A stretch of 64,000 bases of DNA, taken from Sclerodactyla briareus (Eukaryota; Echinodermata; Holothuroidea; Dendrochirotida; Sclerodactylidae). A program made the translations under genes and the position numbers. This document shows, piece by piece, positions 1 through 12,400 of this stretch. Under the pieces are notes generated by a model. It searched no databases. It was not told the origin of the DNA and saw only the letters and a program-made list of their open reading frames with translations. Location of the stretch: the NCBI GenBank assembly GCA_026419785.1, contig JAODTK010000334.1:310001-374000 (forward strand), read 5' to 3'. How positions within the stretch are numbered: the first letter of the stretch is position 1; each line of letters begins with the position of its first letter.

Positions 1-125
1 CCAATCCTTGAGTTCTACATTCTAGTACACTTGAGAAGCTGGAAATTTTGAGAGAAAGTCTGAACGCCTTGCAATATCTTTGAATAAAATGAAACAAGTT
101 TTTTTTTGTTCCACTCCCTCTTCAG

Positions 126-307
126 GAAAATCTTACGGCAAAGCAGCCAGGTGGATGGATTCATCAGGAAAGGAGGTCTCTGTCTGGCGTGAGATGCTGA
201 AACACCCAAACCACTGGGTGGAGACCTTCATGACCCTCAGAGGGAACGTCGGAAAAAAAACCAAAAAAAATAACAGAGACGTAGGGTTTAGGCTGTCCTT
301 CTTGTAA
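126..307 (+). CDS. C-terminal exon of a synaptotagmin-like (C2B) protein, probable
   Basis: A polypyrimidine tract ending in 'ctcttcag' is followed by an open segment to a stop at 305-307. It contains 'GKSYGKAARWMDSSGKE', then 'WREMLKHPNHWVE' and 'MTLRGNVGKK'. The order 'YG..WMDS.G.E...W..M...P..WVE...LR' resembles the extreme C-terminus of SYTL/Slp family proteins just after the C2B domain; these are Rab27 effectors in vesicle docking. This is similarity by eye. Only the last exon lies in the window and the gene enters from the left. The basic tail after 'LRGN' may be the true end or slightly misread. A consensus AATAAA lies at 597-602. Another tandem-C2 protein is possible. Confidence 0.55.
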
Positions 308-2586
308 ACATGTGATAGCTGTCTAACACAGCCTGTCTCGCTCTCTGCATACTACAGGAACTAGGCAGATTGCTGCTGCTCCTTATAAAGGGGTGAAGGT
401 GTTGTCTCTTGAGAACACTACATCACACTGGTGGGCTTTTGAGTCATTGAACCATATCATATACTCCACCAGGATAGTAGAAGACCAAGCCGTTTTCGCG
501 TGGCTAACTTTTCAAGTAGTTCGCTGATCTCACTGTTCTCAACGTGGTTGGTCAAAGCAGTTGTCTGAATGTTGAAGAAGCAGCATGAGCAATACAAATA
601 AATTTAAAAAAAGCTCAGGGCTGCTGCTATAGGCTAACAGGCTCCACATTTGTCATGTGATATGTGCTCGGGCTATGAAGTGTTGGCTTTATACGGCCAT
701 CTTCATGATAGCAGATGTTAAAACATCTATGCCGTTATGCAAGTTAAAATCTCAAAAAATTCAATTTTGAGAGCCTTGTTGTCTCGTGTTTTGCCTGAGG
801 CAGTGACCCTACATCCAGTAGTAGTAAATAGGTTAAAGTGAATACAATATTCATTCTAATAGAACCTTGTGCTCTAGATCGAAGCCAGCCTGTTCCTTTT
901 GTCCGGCTCCGTGATTTCCTGACAGTCTTCGACAATCAGACATGAACCGATACCATGGAGCCCTGATTACATTGGATTGTATTGGTCTTGGGTACATTGC
1001 TGCCCCATTCCATTCTGCTGGTACAATGCACCCCCCCCCCCCACTCCATCATGGGGTGTCAACTTGACAACACCTGGTAGGCACACTAATCATCTGCCCT
1101 AATAAAAACATACATGCCCACATGTTACAAATAACATATTCACTTGGGCATGTAGCCTCCACTAGAATGAATGCATTGGTTGAAGTCAGCAGTGTTTTCA
1201 TAATCTGATATATAATCTGATATATAATCTGATATATTTTGAATGTTGGATAGAACAAAGAAGAGTTAATGCACTTTTTTGGGGGGCCGGTGGTGTTGTG
1301 TTGAGATGTGAAACCATCTCTGATGAGAGCTGCTCTTTGGAGGCTTGTGAGGATGATTGATTTGATTGTTACATGCATCTCGGTTTATATTATCATGATT
1401 TATTACCATTGTGCGTGCACTGTCCGTGTATATTATTATACTAGGCTAAATGGGTTTGTGTCTCCTCAGCACTCCTTTTGAACGTTCTTTGCAAGTGCCC
1501 GGGGCCGAATTTAGGAGAAATACGGCAAGTGCTAGATCACTTTTTAACTCGGTCTGAATTTGCCTGAATACGTACCGATCATTAGTGACTTGTCGAACCT
1601 ATAGAATGCAGTACACATTACAATACTTTTTCACACTATTGACAAATTATATCATTATGGGGCCTCCTAGTGGGAGTTGCCACAAGTGGCAATCTCTACT
1701 ATTACAAATTACTCCACTTGAATTCGGAACACTGAGCTGATCTGCCCCTCGATTTTCGTATTTATATATAAACTTACTTAGTATTAGGAGAAATGCATCC
1801 AAGGTTTTAGTGAAGTAGTTCTTGGAACCATATTCTATATATAAACTCCTATCCTGATGGTATTAGGATAAATGCATACAAGGTTCCTCGTAAAATATTC
1901 CCCCTCTACCTGTCAAATGTTGACAAACATAAGCTCACATCGGGTTTACTCATTTTGTTCTTGATGGACCAAAATTACTTCAATCCAGGTAATATCACTA
2001 TTCCTGCAGTTCTTTGTGAGTGTCACCAGTGTAGTATAGAAATGTCTGACTAGGTATACGTAATTTGTGCGGTGTGTTCCCACCTAATCTCACTGTAATT
2101 ATGTCTCATATAAAAAAGGATAACTTGGTTTGACAAGTTCGTCAGACAGCTCAGACAAGTGAAGTCTGAGGGTAGTGTACATAGGGAAGGAGACGATTTA
2201 TGAAAGGTGCTTCTTTGCATGATTGATTGATCGGAGTCATTAGGCAGATGATGTCTGTGAAGCTGCTGTTTTTTTTTGTTATATATAAGAAATGAGAAAA
2301 TCCATTTCTACATTGGGTATAGTTACGCTGTAATAAGGTAATTATATTCTAGATATATTTGAACGGTGGGAGTACAAGTTTGGTTTATTGGTATGATAGT
2401 TTGTATTTAAACTTTGCCTTAAAGGTCTAGTCGAGTAGGTAGTAACTATTGCTGATGAGCTGTTAGTAGTATATTTTTTGTATTTTTTAGAAAGTTCCTT
2501 CGTTCTTCCGCATGACTCTTGTTTCCTATTATTTGCATGTCTCATTCTGTGCTAGTATTTCTTTGTCCATTCTTCGCGAGTAGTCA
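308..2586. other. Intergenic / 3' UTR-proximal DNA
   Basis: No exon recognised. It contains a poly-C run at 1030-1042 and three consecutive 'ataatctgatat' units at about 1200-1238. Small open frames here show no domain, codon or splice support. Confidence 0.5.
597..602 (+). promoter_or_regulatory. Candidate polyadenylation signal AATAAA
   Basis: A consensus AATAAA lies about 290 bp downstream of the stop codon of the SYTL-like last exon, a plausible 3' UTR length. Support is positional only. Confidence 0.3.
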
Positions 2587-2845
2587 GGCTTCCACTATGC
2601 TCGTGTGTGATTGGCTGGTGAAATTCATTCCTATTCATGGACTGCTATTGTGCCTGTCGCTTGCTTTCTATATAATATTGTCTTCCTGTCATTTCATTCC
2701 ATGGGCCAAATATTTCCTGGTTTGTTATTCCTTCATGATCGGTCAGTACCTGATCATGTTTATGCATGCTTGGCTTCCACTTTGCTTGTGTGTGATTGGT
2801 TGGTATAATTCATTCCTATTCATGGACTGTGATGGTGGCTTCCAC
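2587..2845. repeat. Diverged direct duplication, 185-bp offset
   Basis: The segment beginning 'cttccactatgctcgtgtg' at about 2589 recurs near 2774 as 'cttccactttgcttgtgtg'. Both continue through a shared stretch 'attcattcctattcatgga'. The hydrophobic open frame across this block (2519-2965) has no recognisable domain and follows from T-rich sequence. Confidence 0.55.
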
Positions 2846-4380
2846 TTGTCTTTCCATCAGGCTGTCTTCCAGTCAATTCTTCCACACCTCAATAATTCTT
2901 CCAACCGAATCGTTCTGATCATGGTGTTTATATTACATTGCATGTACAGTCAAACATTCAACTAGATGAATTTCCCTTTTCTGCCGATTTAGTATTCAAG
3001 AGTTTTATTCACACTTAAAACATGACATGGTGAAATCTCATTCGTATATTTGATAATTGTCGGAAAGGTATTCATTATGATGACAATTAGTTACCTCCAA
3101 TATTGATAAAATCATTAGTCTCCTGTGTGAAACTCACTTAGAATAGGTGTGAGAATTAGGCAGCCTAGTAATATGCAATATATCATCTAGTTTCATATCA
3201 CTTCCACTGAGTTCCCTATGTGATGCTATTATTTGGTTATTGCTGGGTTATTGTTCAATACAACAGCATAGGAGGTTCGGGACCCTAAAATTTGGGGGGC
3301 AGAGTGTTTTGGAATGAGTTCGCTGTGCAATTGACCTGGCAATTGACCTTTTAAAACTTCTCTTACGTAGCTAAGATTCCTCGATATGGCCAGAACGTGC
3401 AATCACCTGGCATTCCCTCTTGAACTTCAGGTGTGGTGGCAGTCTTACTGAACCCCAGCAGTTATTGCCGTCATGAACAGAGAAAAGAACTTAAATACTC
3501 TTTGTTGGGAAATGTATATGGGACAGCCCCCACCCCACTTGCTGCATTCACTCTCAAGAATTATACAAAAATGCATGCATTTAATTCATTGCATGTGATG
3601 GGGTTGTTGCGATGGCCTTATTTTCATAAGAGGAAATGATCAATTCTTATCGTGATTCTCCTGTAGTAAAGTTGAGATAAGTGGCATAGCTTATATTTTT
3701 TCATGGCAGTTTCAATCATCTGTACATTTTTTCCTCCAAAAATCTATTGTTCATCTGATATAAACTATAGCAACGATATTTCAGTTTTGATATACCTTTG
3801 TAGGACGGAAGAACATTCGATTCAGATACATAATTGACAAGGAACTTATGTTAAATACACATGATTATATCACACAACAGAGTCATAGTTATGCTTTCAT
3901 CCACTTTGATTTACTCAGGAGTCAGGAAGCCTCCAAGAACTGGTCTGTCAACTTTAGCTGAACTGCCCCAACTGTTCACAGACCAATGGAAACAAGCTGT
4001 GTAGGCGACGCATACTACCCCGGATGTCCATGGAGTGATTGGAATAGACAGTGAAGAATCATTCAATGACAGCCCAGCACTGGACTGATCAACAATCACA
4101 CCTGGCCGAACTGCTTGCCTAAAAATCATAGCCCCTTAGTAGCAGTCAAATTAATGTGTTGCTGTCACTTCAATGACAAGTTGAACCTTTTTGATCAGCT
4201 TGATCAACTTTGAACGGACAGAATTCTCAAAATTTAGTTCGGCTATGCGACTACAACTTCATCATTTGACAGGATGTGTTGAGGTGTGGTGTCATTGGCA
4301 TCTTAGGTGAGTTGAAGAACCCTGGCCATGTGATAGTGAAGGATTCATCTCTCTGACATTGGTGGCACTGGGTATTGTTG
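2846..4380. other. Intergenic DNA, nothing recognised
   Basis: Both strands were read for DNAJB13 C-terminal exons and other coding signals. None was convincing. Confidence 0.45.
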
Positions 4381-4387
4381 GTTTTCG

Positions 4388-4595
4388 GTGATGTGTGGAT
4401 GTATTTCGTTATATATTATGAAGCTTCCTCTAGGTTTGTTTCTGACCACTGGGAGTACCTCTGTGCTAGTGAGTAATCCTTAAATCAATTTATGTGATTT
4501 CCTTCTTTTAGACATCTCAAAATTCAGGAGTTCAATGGCTATCTTCAGTGATGTGTGGATAACGGCTTTTGTTATATATTATAAAGCCCAAAGGC
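4388..4595. repeat. Direct duplication, 160-bp offset
   Basis: 'gtgatgtgtggat' followed by 'cgttatatattatgaagc' at 4388-4425 recurs at 4548-4588 with few differences. It looks like an old local duplication inside a dispersed repeat. Confidence 0.5.
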
Positions 4596-4789
4596 AGCAA
4601 TGCTAAGGCTGCCTCGGAAAGACACCAGGGTAGAAGACAAAATTCTGGCCATACCCCATAATGACAAAGGGCAATGGATGCTACCAGATAAACCAGAAGA
4701 ATAACAAGGTGATCGCCTCCAGTGTCTCGCCTGGTTGCGCGATCAGCGTTTTCATCAATTAGTCACCATGCAAACAATTACAAGGCATT

Positions 4790-5415
4790 CCGTGTGTCGC
4801 TTAAAGATTTAAAAGTTTTGTGAAATGTGACTGAAATTGCCTGAATTATGCAAATTTTAGCAATTTACCAAGTTTCACAAAAATCTGGCAAACTTCAAAG
4901 TTATGCATAAATTATGCAAATTAGACACGTTGAATGACCTCCAGTGACCCTGAATCCATGATAAAAAAAATTGGACTCAAGGTTCACCATACCCACCAGG
5001 TTTTCATGAAAATCCAAGCAACCTAAAGAGTTTGCATAAATTATGCAAATTAGGTATGTTGAATGACCTCCAATGACCCTGAATCTTTGTTAAAAAAAAA
5101 AATTATTCACCAAGTTTCGCATAAATTATGCAAATTGACGACTCACTTACCCGTATTTAATATTCAGTTCGTCTACCTTATATCCCATCCGCCTCATGTG
5201 TGAACCGAGTCCACCATAGCACCTACGGTTGATCCGTAATCTTGCTAACGAGCCTAAAACATAAATTACATAAAATTGGCTAATTACCTTAATTAGTGAC
5301 TTTTGAAAATTTTGTCGCAATTTCACTTACCGTTCGAAAGATATCCTGCTAAACGAGAAAATGTGACACACACACAGACACAAGCCATAGTGACCACTAG
5401 TCTCCTGAATTTCAT
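4790..5415. repeat. Dispersed repeat with internal tandem modules
   Basis: Modules carrying 'aaattatgcaaatta' plus 'tgaatgacctcca' plus 'tgaccctgaat' occur at about 4905-4965 and 5035-5090, roughly 126 bp apart, with a weaker third at 5108-5135. The block ends near a 'cacacacacagacaca' run. The 13.6-14.26 kb block has the same 'gacc...tgaccc' and CA-run style and may be related. Confidence 0.5.
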
Positions 5416-8400
5416 TCAGCGAGACAAAAATTGATCATTACAAGCATCTTGAGGTACACACCCCTACCCTAAGTTAACATGACAGAGGAGCGGTGTAACA
5501 GTTTCTCATGCAAGGTTCCAAGGCCTGTTCCCTGCTAGCATTATGCTTTTTTTCCCAGAGATGGCTGAACATGCAGTAGTGACTGACGGGTGAGTTCTTG
5601 GTCTCCTGGTTCTGCTGCGCCGCTTTCCCGGGTTCTGAGAGAGTGGTTTAGATCCTGAATTCACTAGTCGTCGTCGAATGGGGAGGTGAGTGGGTGGTTT
5701 CAGGAGCCGGTTGGACTGCCTACACCTTTGCCTCTACTAGTTGAAGAGCGAAAGGCATTTCGTCGCCGGTGCTCATCCACAATACCACCATCAGGGTTCA
5801 TTGCTAGAGTGGCTTCATGAACCTTAACAATCCAATCATGATGCGAGTCACTGTATGCTTTTGAAGTGAAATGACAGAGTCACTTGAGGGGGATTTGCTA
5901 TAGTGACTCGGATTAATTGGTTTCACAACTCTTATGAACACTGGAACAATTGTTGGTACAATCGATGAGAATTAAATAAATTTCAGGAGCGGTGGTTTGA
6001 ATAACACATTTTATTAAAATCAGATTGGATGTAGATACAAGAAGAAATTGTTATATTACATTACAATACCTAGATAATAGTTACCTATATTGCTGACGTG
6101 AGAAGTTCAATGAATACCACTGAACACAAGGTGTATATAACTTGCAGGGTCTCCCAGCTTGTGTGATTCCTTACAAAACTGCAACTTGTTCAAGAAGGAA
6201 GTGTACTGTTTTAGCCACAGCATGTGAGTTTGCAGTACATGATCCAGGATGACTGCAGGGCCCTCAGATACTAGAACCATGTACTCTACCCAGTTTCCCC
6301 CTCCCTCCCATTTGATGACATGAGGTCAACAGAGATAGTTGTATCCAGAAATGCTGTCAAGTGAGTGCATCAGACGCCCTCTATGAGCATTCATGAATCG
6401 ATGCGTTTGATTCCCCAAAGCTCCCTCTAATTTTAACTAGGGTCGCTGGCTTGTCCGAGCAGTGGGTCAAGTGGAATCTCCCCTTCCCTCCCATGGAGGC
6501 ATGTGTGGAAATGCAAATTGGCTCAGAAGTGGCTGTAAGTATAGCACATGGAACTGAACTGGCAGAACATAAACACAACGTTGCCAATATGGTAACCGAG
6601 GGTGGGGGGGTGTGGAGGAAAATAGTGGTCAGTGCAATTGGATGATTCACCATCCAGGGAGAGGGCAGCAATGCAAATGGTGCTCCAAGAGGTAGCTCAC
6701 TTATGCGGCATTACCAGTTTTTCATGGCTCCTTACATTCACTCTTCAAAACTGCCCCCGACTGAAGAGTGTGGTACCTCTACTTTACCGCCTTCCCCCCT
6801 TGTTGTTGAATATGTCAATGGACATATTCTCATATGTCAATGAGGCAAGAACCTGCTGCTTACTACTTGAGCCTCTGAGGCTGTCGAGTCATAATAATGA
6901 AGTGCACATCGAGTAAATGAAGTCAATGTTGTCCAAGATGGAACACATGCAAGTACAACATTCTTTGTTTAATCTAATATATCCCATGAAACACAGTGTT
7001 ATCTCCTACTTGAGTGCTCAGTTTCGAGTGCCCTCCCAAGAGATGATATGCGAGAGCATCCCTAAACAATGGAGGGCCTGTTTCCTCACTCAATACTCAA
7101 CACAGGGGCAGCAGCAGGGTTTTTGTTGGGATTCTGCGCAATATAATCTATGTGACGTATCTGTCAATCACTAATAGAGCATGGGCATCGAGACACAATC
7201 TCCGTATTTTGCAAGATCGCCAATCTACTGCTTCGTTGAACTTGGGCTCCGCTCACAAGCCCACCCATAGTGGGTGAATATTCAAATCGACAGTGGTTAA
7301 ATTGGATGGAAAAGTCCTACAAGCTGTATCAGCAAAGCAACGACGCGTATCCTGATATTCCCGGTATAGGGATGGGAAGGGCTGCTACGAGGGGGAAAAC
7401 ATCAAACACGAACGCGTTTGCAACACAGGCTACTCTTCACAAGGAACAAGAGTGTGCATGGTATAAAAAAGGGGCCGTTTTTTTCCATCATATGCAAAAG
7501 GTCGAGGTCTATTCGAGGAGGAGGAAACTCCATGCGCTAAGAAGCCTTACACAATACAAACACAACTGCTCCCATAGTAAAGTACAGTTCCAGATTCCAT
7601 TTTGCGTATATCTATTTTCCTCCAGCAATTGCAGTTATTTTACAGCCACATATTTTACATATTTTTTTTGTTCAGTCCTTTTTTTACCGAGCTACGACTA
7701 GAGGTCTATCTACAATGTGCTTCCTTCAGGGCCGTTTCTTCTCTGGTGTCAGTTGCCGTGGGAAATCTATATCAACCTAATGAGGAGGTCGCCACATGAT
7801 GCTGGCCGGTGCTGTGATATAGGATGCCCTTCGCATGGACAATCTTCTCATATCCAGGGCTGCGGAAACAGAACAAAAAACAATGGGAATAGTTGGCTAA
7901 TCCAGGATGATGTGAAGTCTTGAAAAATCGAAACTTCAAAAAACCCACCTAAAGTGGTAATGGAAAAGTATAATTCTTACCAGCACACGGAAAATTAAAT
8001 ACTGTGTTTCGCTCAAGCATTTGCACAATTGCAGATTATCCCAAGTAGTAGTGAATGCTTCCCTTCGGATCACATGAAAGGGCTTTTCTCAGTGCAAAGT
8101 GGCACTGGAATTATCGCCTAGTCATCAGTTTCAATGCATTGATAGTGGCGGAACATTATAACCGCAAACCTTTGTTTTGCTGGGAAAGTCGGGGTGAGGG
8201 GAGTATGGGGCTTGTCTTCGAAGGGAACCATGCCTAGGAGTGTATACCCGTAGTGGTTTGTGCACATTCATGACACATTTCTTCTCTTTATCCACCTAGG
8301 AAAAAAAAAAATATTCATAGTGTGGGCGGGGGCTCTAGTGTGGAGCTTGCTTGCTGTAAAGTCTGGCACCTGCTCCCAGAAGGAGAGGGTAATTCACCAT

Positions 8401-8480
8401 GCTGCTTCCAATTCCTGCCTTCTTGGCAATGGTAGGGCAACGGAGGGGGAAGGGGGGATATTTCAATCGACTGAGCTTCT
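5416..8480. other. Intergenic DNA without recognisable genes
   Basis: Several 60-143 codon open frames lie here (for example 7270-7701) but none has a recognisable domain, consistent splice sites or family similarity. Confidence 0.45.
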
Positions 8481-8487
8481 AGTCACA

Positions 8488-8720
8488 CTCGTGGATCGGA
8501 TTAGCTCAGTTTGGTGGCCTCAACGTCATCGAAAATTGGAGTTCAAATCCACAGACTGATCTGCTTGTCCCTGTTGTCCTTTGCCAAGCCACCATTCCAT
8601 GCACCCTCTTCACCAGGCTAGATGGGGACCTGTAGGACCTCGAAAGTACAATCAGCACTGTATTAGCTGCTTCTACAAACTGTCCGGTTAGTCAGGGTGG
8701 TTACCAGGTCTATGAACAGG
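8488..8720 (+). mobile_element. tRNA-derived SINE, degraded
   Basis: 'ggattagctcagtttgg' matches a pol III A box, and 'gagttcaaatcc' about 40 bp later matches a B box. The tRNA-unrelated body follows ('gggacctgtaggacctcg'). Mismatches and lack of a tRNA fold argue against a functional tRNA. Confidence 0.55.
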
Positions 8721-9127
8721 GTGAGTTCTGTGAAGTGTTTAAGCACTAAAGGCACCATACCATATCAGTACCCAGATTTAGGATAATATTAATATATATG
8801 GCTTATATGGTAGAACTCCATTAATTAAAAAAATCTTAATAGACTGGTCGCTTAAGAAACTTAATCCAGCTTTTCACCTGCCTGAGCGATTATCATACCA
8901 GAGCAACCTGGGCAAATCCTATGCACAAGTGCAGCAATTAAATAGATTTTTTTTCTTCAACAACTGAATGGTTCTCCACTGATTGGGAAAAATTCCTCCA
9001 AAAGGCACTTCAAGCACTGCAGTGATGAAAAGTGGCTGAATGTTATCAAGGATTCTGAGGGTGCGATATATACAACCCAATATAAACTGCTTTTGCAAGA
9101 TACATGTAAACTTCCATGCATGCTCAC
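8721..9127. other. Downstream flank or intron of DNAJB13
   Basis: This is the DNA immediately 3' (minus strand) of DNAJB13 exon 5. No further DNAJB13 exon is recognisable. Confidence 0.4.
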
Positions 9128-9432
9128 CTCACGATATCATTGATTGGAATGTTGACTCAGCCGTCCATCGAGGTTTTTGGCAACCATCCACTGGCACCCG
9201 TCAGTGCCTTGCCGAGCAGCACCTTTGCGACAAAAATTCAGATGTTTCCGTCTTTCTTAACCGAGGGTGGGGCTTGTCCCCGGTGATGAAGACAATATCT
9301 GCTGGGATGTTGTTCGGCCCCTGGTCCCCCTCCTTGGGGAATGTTATCCTGTACCTTCCCTCCAGCCACTCTGGACAGTGATGGTGAGATCTTGTCACGG
9401 ATGCTGGATGTGTGCCTGTCGTCATTCATCAC
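9128..9432 (-). CDS. DNAJB13: DNAJB13 exon 5 (C-terminal substrate-binding domain)
   Basis: The acceptor 'tacacacag' and donor 'gtgagc' (minus strand) bound this exon. It reads 'VMNDDRHTSSIRDKI', then in a shifted frame 'GTHPASV' and 'ITFPKEGDQGPN', 'NIPADIVFITGDKPHPRLRK', and in another frame 'NIPINDIVR' at the end. The mixture of frames with strong family similarity throughout indicates at least two small indels. Confidence 0.9.
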
Positions 9433-12400
9433 CTGTGTGTACAAGTCAAAACAGAAGAAGTCAATCAGGGAAAACAAATTTCAATAGAGCCTGATATTTG
9501 ATTTTGTTTTTCAATTGAGAACTTTGAGAGCCCTATATACAATTCCCATGACTGTATTCAAAAAATATATCTACAAAGAGTAACCATTGCCCTCATACCC
9601 GTCTGGATATTTCCTTTCGTTGTACCTCCGTGTAGATCTCCTCCAGGCTAAGTACTAGGTCCCTCTCGATGCAGGGGTCCTGGGTCTTACGACTCCTCCC
9701 CAGCAGACCTCCAAAACCCATGCTGAGGTCACCGTGGATGCCATCAAAAAATTCTAACCGGTTTATATGAAAGAATAAAAATTGTAGCAAATGTGAGAAA
9801 AGTGCACCCTCTATTTGAAAGGAAAAAAAATGCTAACGGTCAAGGGCTGAATTAGTAAAATTTGATATTAATTTCATTTGCAAAAAGCTGTTGTGAATAG
9901 ACAACCAATTAGCGTGGAGAAGACAGAATGTGGCCTTAATTCCATGGGAACTGGACAGCTCTCTGGTGTGTCCCTGGGCAAGACACTTATCTTCATCACT
10001 CGGCCCAGTCCAGGTGATAAACTGGACACCTGTGGGGTACCTGAGCACAACCAGAACATATTACTGCAATACAGGTCACTCATGATCAAGATAAAGTCCT
10101 CAACTGTAAGGAAGGGGAAGAAAGATGAACTACCAGTACACTAGAATAGTACAAACACTGTCTACCCATGCTTACCATTGAATGGATTATTACCACCAAG
10201 AAATCTCTGAACACTTTGTGGGGGTCACCATGGAAGGTATACCCGGGTAGCCAGGTCACATCTTCACCACTACCTGTCGGGACACCGTTCTTGAGGCCCT
10301 CCTCTCCAAACTGGTCATACACTGCTTTTTCTTTGGGCTGTGAAAACAATCGAGGATGACGTGCATAAAATGTAATGTATGCATACTAGCAACAGCAGGA
10401 GCGGATATAGCAGGAAGGGGGCCATATGTCTTGGACTTGTTGACTTGAACTACCTGCACACATAGGAAATGGCAGGTAATGCAGGTCCCCAATAGTCATT
10501 CCAGTTCTATTTTATGTTCAGAAGGTGAATAAATTGTCCGAGAAATTAAATTGATTGCTTTTAAGAACCAGTGAATACAATCAATTGCAAAATTGATAGT
10601 GGTATTGTCTGGTTATGGTACATAGGCATAACTTCTTTTCAGAGAGCCATGGAAATTTTAGTGTTGCTAGGGTTTTCGCCAGGGTATTAAAACCTCACAT
10701 TAGACCGGATATGTCAATATTATAGTGAATTTCTAATTTGACAACACACCAAGTGTACCCAAAATGCTTGTTTGGTAAGTGCATGGAGGCTAATGGAAGG
10801 CGGGATAAATGTCCCCCCTCCCCACTTTTTCTCGCATTGACTTAAAACATTCTCACACAATAAATCATTTGAGAATATGGCGATACCCCCTCACACACTT
10901 CAAGGGGCTGCTGAGGCTCATGGGTGAGTATAATATATAGAAGACTTGAAGACTGTGTGCGAGCTAGTCTTGTCCAAGACGCTTTGACTTTGTTTCTCTG
11001 CACCCCTTCATTTAAGCTCATCTTTCCACTGACTACACTATACAGTAAAGATACCGTGATCTGTGTCGATCGAATTGTTTTTCGACGGTCAGGTGAATAC
11101 GCATAGTCGCATAATCATCACGTATACGATTACTGGTGCTAATCAATGCACCACAGCGAGACTACAAAATCAATGCACAGACAGATCCAAATAATTAAAC
11201 TTGTGTATGTGAGTACTGGTCGGCTGTAGCATTTACAGTGCGCCAATGAGAAGGCATCATAGCAACATTTGGGAAGAAGATAAGGAGTCCACTGGATGTT
11301 CTAACGGTTACCTAGTCTTGTTCAAGACGCGATGAATCACTTACAGTAAACTTCGAAGGTTTATACGCTATAGATACTACTAGTACTACTCCCCCTACGG
11401 CCTGACGTGACCCGACATCGTAGTCTGTAAGACTGTAACGAGTTTTCCCCTACGGTAGTATGGAGAATACATAAGCGAGGTGATGACTGATCGCCTCAAT
11501 TCAGCTCCTTATCATAGCACTTTCAAACCAGTTATGTCGTCTCCATACCACCGTACCTGTCACTACACAGGGACGTTACAGGCAATTTAATTAACTCCGA
11601 TCTCTCCACGCGGCCTGCGGTATGTACTGCATGCTGGTGTTAATCAGTTTATATCATTGACAACGCTTAGAAATGACTGTGATTGGCCGCTTCAGATTGT
11701 AAAGCAGAACAAATGAGTTCAATTTAGACTGACTGTGAGACTACAACCACTGATGCATATATACAACACTGGGAGGTGGTGAATACGCAAAGCCAGGCGA
11801 TTGAAAGACACATTCGTCTAGACATTAGACTACGGTTTTACCATGTAGCAAAGGCCTTAATATTCATAGGAGCGTCTCTCACAATGACGTATTGGATCGT
11901 CCATATCATGAGATTTGTAGTAAATCTGACAGTATGAAAAGGTTTTATTGCTGAGGCATTTCATCACTGACATAGACCTAAGGAAACGAAGGGGCCACTA
12001 TTGGAATTTGGTGTTGCACATTGCATTGAGGAAAATAAGTACAATTGGGCCGCAAACAATGGACTAGGTGGTGGGTTCATTGGTCCAATGTTCACGACAG
12101 TTTCAACCTTTTGCAACCATGTTGTACTTCTTTGGGTCAACCAATGATAGGTACTAATGTTTTACGAAAGTCAATTGCATACAGATTTTGGTCAGCTATT
12201 GGGTCGAGATTGGGCACAACACAGGCACCTCGACCCACAAATTAGATTAACAGCAGGTTCAATTTCAATGATTTATCAAAATATAAATCTGTAAATTTGA
12301 GATGACAAAATTTACTGTAAAGGTTATCCCACTACACACTTTTGTCAACTTTATTCAGTGTTTTACTCACTATCACTCAGGACGTATATGCCCTCTGCAG

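Noticed and set aside
2519-2965. 148-codon membrane-protein-like open frame
   Set aside because: Hydrophobic because of T-rich duplicated sequence; no domain, no splice context.
3400-3440. Minus-strand 'EGMPGD' as the missing DNAJB13 C-terminal exon
   Set aside because: Only a few residues match and neither flank continues the family pattern.
7270-7701. 143-codon open frame
   Set aside because: No family resemblance, runs into low-complexity T-rich DNA, no supporting splice or promoter signals.
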